A DNA stretch of 64,000 nt from Oxytricha trifallax (Eukaryota > Ciliophora > Spirotrichea > Sporadotrichida > Oxytrichidae). The stretch covers positions 62,001-126,000 of the forward strand of contig ARYC01000649.1 of assembly GCA_000711775.1 (NCBI GenBank), given 5' to 3'. Under the pieces are notes generated by a model. It ran no database searches, was not told the DNA's origin, and saw nothing but the letters and a program-made list of their open reading frames with translations. The translations under genes and the position numbers were made by a program. Shown here piece after piece: positions 59,801 through 64,000 of the stretch (positions are counted from its first letter, which is position 1; every line of letters starts with the position of its first letter).

Positions 59801-61279
59801 GATTATAAAATCAAAGGAGACTACTTGAAGCCATTTTTTAGTTTTTATGATCCTAAAGCTCTTGATTAGCCCTATATACATCAAAAGATACAACTAATAG
59901 AGCGTCATTATTTTATTATCGCTAAAATAAAATAGATTTGGGAAAATTAAATAATATAATATTAATTTAGTGGCATTTGACTTTCTCCAAACCTAGAAAA
60001 TATGGTACTTTTCTGATAGAGAATTCAAAATCAGCTGGACTTTACTATTGACGGTACAGCCTTATCACATCGTAGAAGTGAGTTATCTTCCCTTTAATTT
60101 TGAGTGATTTGTTTAGTAAATTTAATGCAGAAATTATAGTCAATTTATCTCGCTTCTACGATGTGATAAGGGAGTACCGCCAAAAGTAAAGTCCAGCTGA
60201 TTTTAAATTCTCTGTCAGAAAGTACCATATTGTGTAGGTTTGGAGAAAGTCAACTGCCACTAATTTTATTTAATTTTTTATTAATTAATTCTAATTCAAT
60301 TTTCCCAAATCAATTATATTTTAGCGATAAAAAGGTTTAGCTTTTCACAGATTGATAAATATGAGAAAATAATCCAAAAAGATCTAGAAATTGCCCTAAA
60401 ACAAGTTCGATCCTTAAAGAATTTATCAACAAAAATTAGGAAAAATATGTTAATTAATAAGATTTTAAGATTGTAATTGGACTATATAGAGGATTAATAA
60501 TGCGAGAGACTGTCTAAAGAATTAATTACTTAAACTCGAGATAAACTAAATTTATGATTAATTTTTTATATTATTTAAGCTTAATTATGAAATTATTAAC
60601 AAAGTCATAAATACCTAAAAATTTCAATTTTAAATTTTTATTTAAAATTAATCATAAACTAAACAAAGAACTAATAAAATTGATTCCAGAAAACTACAAA
60701 ATAATGCTACTACCCTCTTTTTCTGAACGAATTAAATCTGTAATTGCAGATTAAGCAATTGATTTTATCCTGGTAAGTTAAATACATACCTTTGATAAAC
60801 ACTCATATTTATAATTATTATCTGAATCATTTTCTAACTTTAAATTCTTATGTAGAAAACACCATAGAAAGTGATGTTTGCAGGGGCAGTGAAAATCTAT
60901 CCATTTCATAACTAAATCACTTCAGTAATCATTATTGCCAAGATGTTTATGATGGATTAGACTGACATCAAGAAAAAGCCTGTCATACACCTATATATTT
61001 ATTATTATTGATATAAATTAATTTGGAATGCGTAAAGATTTCAAGAAATATTTCAGAATAAGATTTCTAGTTTTTAAGTATTATTATTAACAAACAGCCA
61101 AGTGGGTCAAAAGAAATGCAATAAATCAATGGAATGTAGCTTAATAAAGACAATTAGCATTAAAATCAGAAGAATTAATGATCAGATATAGATAAGAATA
61201 TAAATATAATAAAAATCTATATGTTGTTTCTTTTTAGTCAATAACATAAAGCGATTATATAGAATATGAAGCAGCTTGA
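56830..61279 (+). CDS. CC2D2A-like ciliary protein (C2 plus transglutaminase-like region)
   Basis: Exons on the plus strand encode NSLSSEDSKIFINRQALQ, NTNIGLSIWYQPEVPYPGVD (C2-like), DHYLNDRQFDSLTFTDQYKS, GSLIRGIRTLGEVAHFVRCI and LEYLSSPDFLLTMRVGSIDE with HALLMASMFRAV. Then come DRVFVCLGKLKESGQTHSWV and YDEVTFWNVN, acidic linkers, FLFNHQNIWDNLQNPNPA, an element at 59919-60327, then IDKYEKIIQKDLEIALKQVR and VMFAGAVKIYPFHNQITSVI. The order (C2-like block, HALLLxxxF, HxWV...EVxFWN, NIWxNLQ) is that of CC2D2A, a transition-zone protein, or its relative CEP76. The N-terminal half is not in the window or was missed. A late exon ends ...DYIEYEAA at TGA 61277-61279. Confidence 0.75.
59919..60327. mobile_element. 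Palindromic TA-flanked MITE/IES, copy 8
   Basis: The element is 409 bp between TA at 59917-59918 and TA at 60328-60329. Ends are TCGCTAAAATAAAATAGATT and AATTATATTTTAGCGA, a G/T variant of TTGCTAAAAT with the compensating change at the other end. The arms match copy 1 closely (GACTTTCTCCAAACCTA). It interrupts the CC2D2A-like gene after IQLIERHYF. TA-to-TA removal gives a frame that fits the next exon only if a 16-nt gtttagcttttcacag piece is also spliced. Confidence 0.92.
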
Positions 61280-61469
61280 AGACAAAATAGAAGTAATATA
61301 ATCAATAAAGACAAAAATAGTAGGAAATATGAAAAATTACCAGAGAAAGCATCAACCAATAAAATAAAGAGAAATAGGATATGAATCGTAAATGTAAAGC
61401 AATTTTTAATATTATATTAATTATGAATAAATTAACTACTTTATTTCATAAATTACTAATTCTTTTTAT

Positions 61470-63600
61470 CAATAAAAAGGATCATATAAGTGTTGCATTA
61501 ATAACTGATCTTCTTCTTTGTTTTTTCATCAATAAAGATCTTGTCTTCGAATTTCTGATTGTGCAATGCACTTAAACATACTTTGGTTGACCCTAAATTT
61601 TCAAGATTAATTTTCCCAGTATCAGCCCAGACATTGAATGTAATTTCAAGTTTTTAAGCTTATTTTAATAATTTTTCATTTTATATAAAAACTTATTTGG
61701 TTTAATATACTTAAATTAATTTCACTTTTAGTCTCTAGTTCATCATTCAAGAAATCATTTAGCTAGGCAGGATCATTTTTAATGTTCTCTTCTATTGGGA
61801 TGTTATAGAACAGAATTTCGTTCAAATTTGGTCTTCTTACTGGTCTTGTTCGTTTCATAGTGCCTGCCCATTCAACAGTCGCAAATACTGAAGCTTCTCC
61901 ACCATCTTCGATTGAATCAAATACATTCGGCTTATTTACAAAGATAACTAGATAGTGTCTAAAATTATATAAATATGACAACAATAAGTTGAACCAACTT
62001 TAGTAATTTAAAGATTCAAGTCTTTTTTTAATTATCATAATTGAGTTAAATAGTGCTCGCGCTTTGCTATTACTTCCATTTCACCTGATTACTAATACTT
62101 GGGCTTCGATCCAATTCTCAATGTTCCCTATAAATTACGAATACTTCTTTTATATTTGTATAAAATTGAAAATTACTAGTCTATGCTTTATTCCTAATAT
62201 TCTCCTCAGTCTTGTTTTTAATTTTATGAATGACAACTTCAGCTTTGATCAAATTAGTATCTGTATAGTGCTTGAGTACGACAGTCTTTAATCCGAATAA
62301 AGTCTTTCCTAATAACTAATTATTCCAAATTCTCAGAGAAAATTTTTGCTGTTGTAACTCGTTGTAAGAGCCACAAAATTTTATGCCATCTTCGAAAGTT
62401 GCCCTATGCGGAAGTTTTTAATTCTTGTGGACACTTGACCATGCTTTTGATTGCATTGCTTAATCAGAAAGCAATCTTAACTCGAGTTATGAGTTTAAAA
62501 AATAAAGAGCTTTTTTACATTTGTGAAACTAATATTTTTAGCAAAACTTAAACAGTTTATATTTAGATTCTTATCTTCCTCTTTTTCAAGGCTCGTAACC
62601 TTCCAGTCAAGAAAAGTAAAGTAAAAATCCCAAATCTCCTCAAAGAATATGTTAAAGTTTATTGTAGCAATATTTTAATAGCTTTTCCTTCTGCTACACT
62701 TTCTTTGATGATGATAGACTGTTTAAACTATCCCGTTGCTATTTCAATAAATGGGATTGAAACGTACCCAAGGAACTTGTTCAACCACAAATTTCAATAT
62801 AAATTCAATTCATACTTAGAGGGAATAATTGAATTATTAAACCATCCTGTTTCTTTGTCCCATAGCTCGATATGAAGTCTTTCCTTCATTAATTGAAAAT
62901 ACTATGCTCTAAGCTCTGTATCTATCTCCACTGTGTAAAAACTTTGAGTCATTTGGTTCCAAAAATTTCAACACATCTGTTTAGTAAATTATACCATACT
63001 CTCCCAAACTATTATTCTACTCTTTCCCATTCGCCTTCTTTATCTCAATCTATATTAATTGATAAGCTATGCCTTTATTAACGATTAGAGAGAAAGGTTT
63101 ATAATATAAATATATAGAGCATTTGTTTTACCTTTAACTTACATAAAAAGTACCTCCGATAATGAACTAAATGAAGGGATCAATAATTGCCCCTGATATA
63201 TTTTATATTTCTATTTGGAATATGTGTACTTTCTACCTGCGCAGTAATTCCAAATTTCTCTTTTCTACTTCTGTGTACTTATTATCCGGCAACCCAGTTG
63301 GCTAATCTATATATTTTCTATTAAGAAATCTTTTTGATTCAATTATAATATTTATAGATATTTTTCGCATTGTCTGCAGATAAAGTTTAAACGTATAAAA
63401 AAACTGAAGTTATACTTATCATAGAATGAGATAATCTGATCTCTTTTCTTCGCTGTGCCTCCGATTTACATAGGTTCTGGTTCTTAGTTTTCCTAGTTAT
63501 TTGGCTAGGATTAATCATTTGGATTATTTGGATCTCCCTAAGCGTTATTACTGTTTGCATATGCTCCTGCATTTTCTGTATTGATAAAATTGGGGGACAT
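61470..63600 (-). CDS. Multi-C2-domain protein (ferlin-like), partly resolved
   Basis: ATG at 63600 (minus) starts MSPNFINTENAGAYANSNNA, an Asn/Gln/Pro-rich N-terminus ending EPMQIGGTAKKRDQIISFYD. C2-like pieces follow: LHIELWDKETGWFNNSIIPS, NKFLGYVSIPFIEIATGQ, IFFEEIWDFYFTFLDWKVTS, FEDGIKFCGSYNELQQQKFS, LRIWNNQLLGKTLFGLKTVV, GGEASVFATVEWAGTMKRTR, NLNEILFYNIPIEENIKND and FNVWADTGKINLENLGSTKV. The repeated 'LxIWD...LG...xxL' and 'P.xNE' motifs are those of C2 domains. Several in one chain suggest a ferlin or CC2D-type membrane/cilium protein. An in-frame TGA at 62794-62796 falls inside an otherwise good C2 block. The 3' end is uncertain. Confidence 0.6.
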
Positions 63601-63690
63601 TTAAAAATGTAGTATTTATAAGTTTAAGCTTATATAATTATAGATTTAAAAAGCATACCCCATGTAAATTAGTCCAACCCATCGTTGATT

Positions 63691-64000
63691 ATGAATGAAT
63701 AAAATAATTTAGAGAAAATTCGTAAATGAAATTCTTCTTAATTAATTTTATGAATACTCTTGTATTAATATTTTAGGAGTTTTAATAGCATAATAAATAG
63801 AGTCAACAGTACAGCACTAGCATAACTTGTATTAAGTAGTTCTTTAAATAAATCTTATTAAAAATGTAATAGTAAGAGTAAATTAGGTGAGTAATCTAAT
63901 ATAATAGTGACAGAAATTTACTCTTTTAATTTTATTAAGTAATCTAGATCTCATTTGAGATAGATTCTGGCAGCTAGGTAAAATTGATTGAAGATTTACT
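63691..64000 (+). CDS. Start of a Gln-rich gene running off the window
   Basis: ATG 63691 gives MNEQNNLEKIR. A GT-AG intron (gtaaatgaaattc...tattttag, ending about 63776) joins to VLIAQQIESTVQHQHNLYQV. It diverges from the C2 gene with about 90 bp between starts, so the two may share a promoter region. It is too short to identify. Confidence 0.4.

Noticed and set aside
1-64000. Standard or Euplotes genetic code
   Set aside because: Conserved genes (M14 peptidase, PDE, gamma-carbonic anhydrase, DDE transposase) contain many in-frame TAA/TAG at Gln-like positions, while TGA closes most frames.

Overview
The window reads as germline (micronuclear) DNA of a hypotrich ciliate such as Oxytricha, Tetmemena or Stylonychia. 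Conserved proteins stay open only if TAA and TAG are read as glutamine, with TGA as the usual stop. Exons are split by short GT-AG introns, several of about 23-33 nt. At 51643-55731 there is a 4.1-kb transposon whose ends are C4A4-type telomeric repeats and whose genes are a DDE transposase, a zinc-finger/kinase gene and a third ORF, which is the TBE family known from Oxytricha germline DNA. Such elements are removed when the macronucleus forms. All gene calls were made by reading frames by eye with this code. Exon borders are approximate unless a splice site is quoted.

Layout: 1-6.7 kb, coiled-coil gene (+). 6.9-7.8 kb, ARF-like GTPase (-). 8.4-10.3 kb, Gln/Gly/Asn-rich gene (+). 10.3-11.9 kb, retroelement-like unit with an intact 486-aa ORF. 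12.1-13.6 kb, M14 carboxypeptidase (-). 13.7-18.2 kb, three tandem AIG1/FAR-17a-like membrane proteins (+). 18.7-21.6 kb, unknown gene (+). 23.3-25.2 kb, coiled-coil gene (-). 25.8-28 kb, PG-rich-repeat (STPG-like) gene (+). 28.6-29.7 kb, Ser/Gln-rich gene (-). 31.5-32.25 kb, large palindrome. 32.4-34.7 kb, EF-hand and coiled-coil genes (-). 35.0-35.4 kb, SINE-like unit. 35.5-37.9 kb, leucine-rich-repeat gene (-). 38.1-39.2 kb, gamma-carbonic anhydrase (+). 39.7-41.3 kb, second retroelement-like unit. 41.6 kb, Myb-like exon (-). 42.0-45.5 kb, membrane/voltage-sensor/cyclic-nucleotide phosphodiesterase fusion (-). 45.8-48.9 kb, two tandem paralogues (+). 49.2-56.6 kb, coiled-coil gene (-) apparently split by the TBE element. 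56.8-61.3 kb, CC2D2A-like ciliary gene (+). 61.5-63.6 kb, multi-C2 gene (-). 63.7 kb to the end, start of another gene (+). Many products (CC2D2A-like, STPG-like, ARF-like, PDE, EF-hand, C2) fit cilium and signalling roles.

The most striking feature is a family of about 400-bp, nearly perfectly palindromic, TA-flanked elements (eight copies or remnants). At least three interrupt coding sequence, and removing the element plus one TA restores the frame in all three. They therefore behave as MITE-derived internal eliminated sequences (IESs). Two terminal-repeat subfamilies and one internally deleted copy are visible.

No tRNA, rRNA, CRISPR array or bacterial-type operon was seen.
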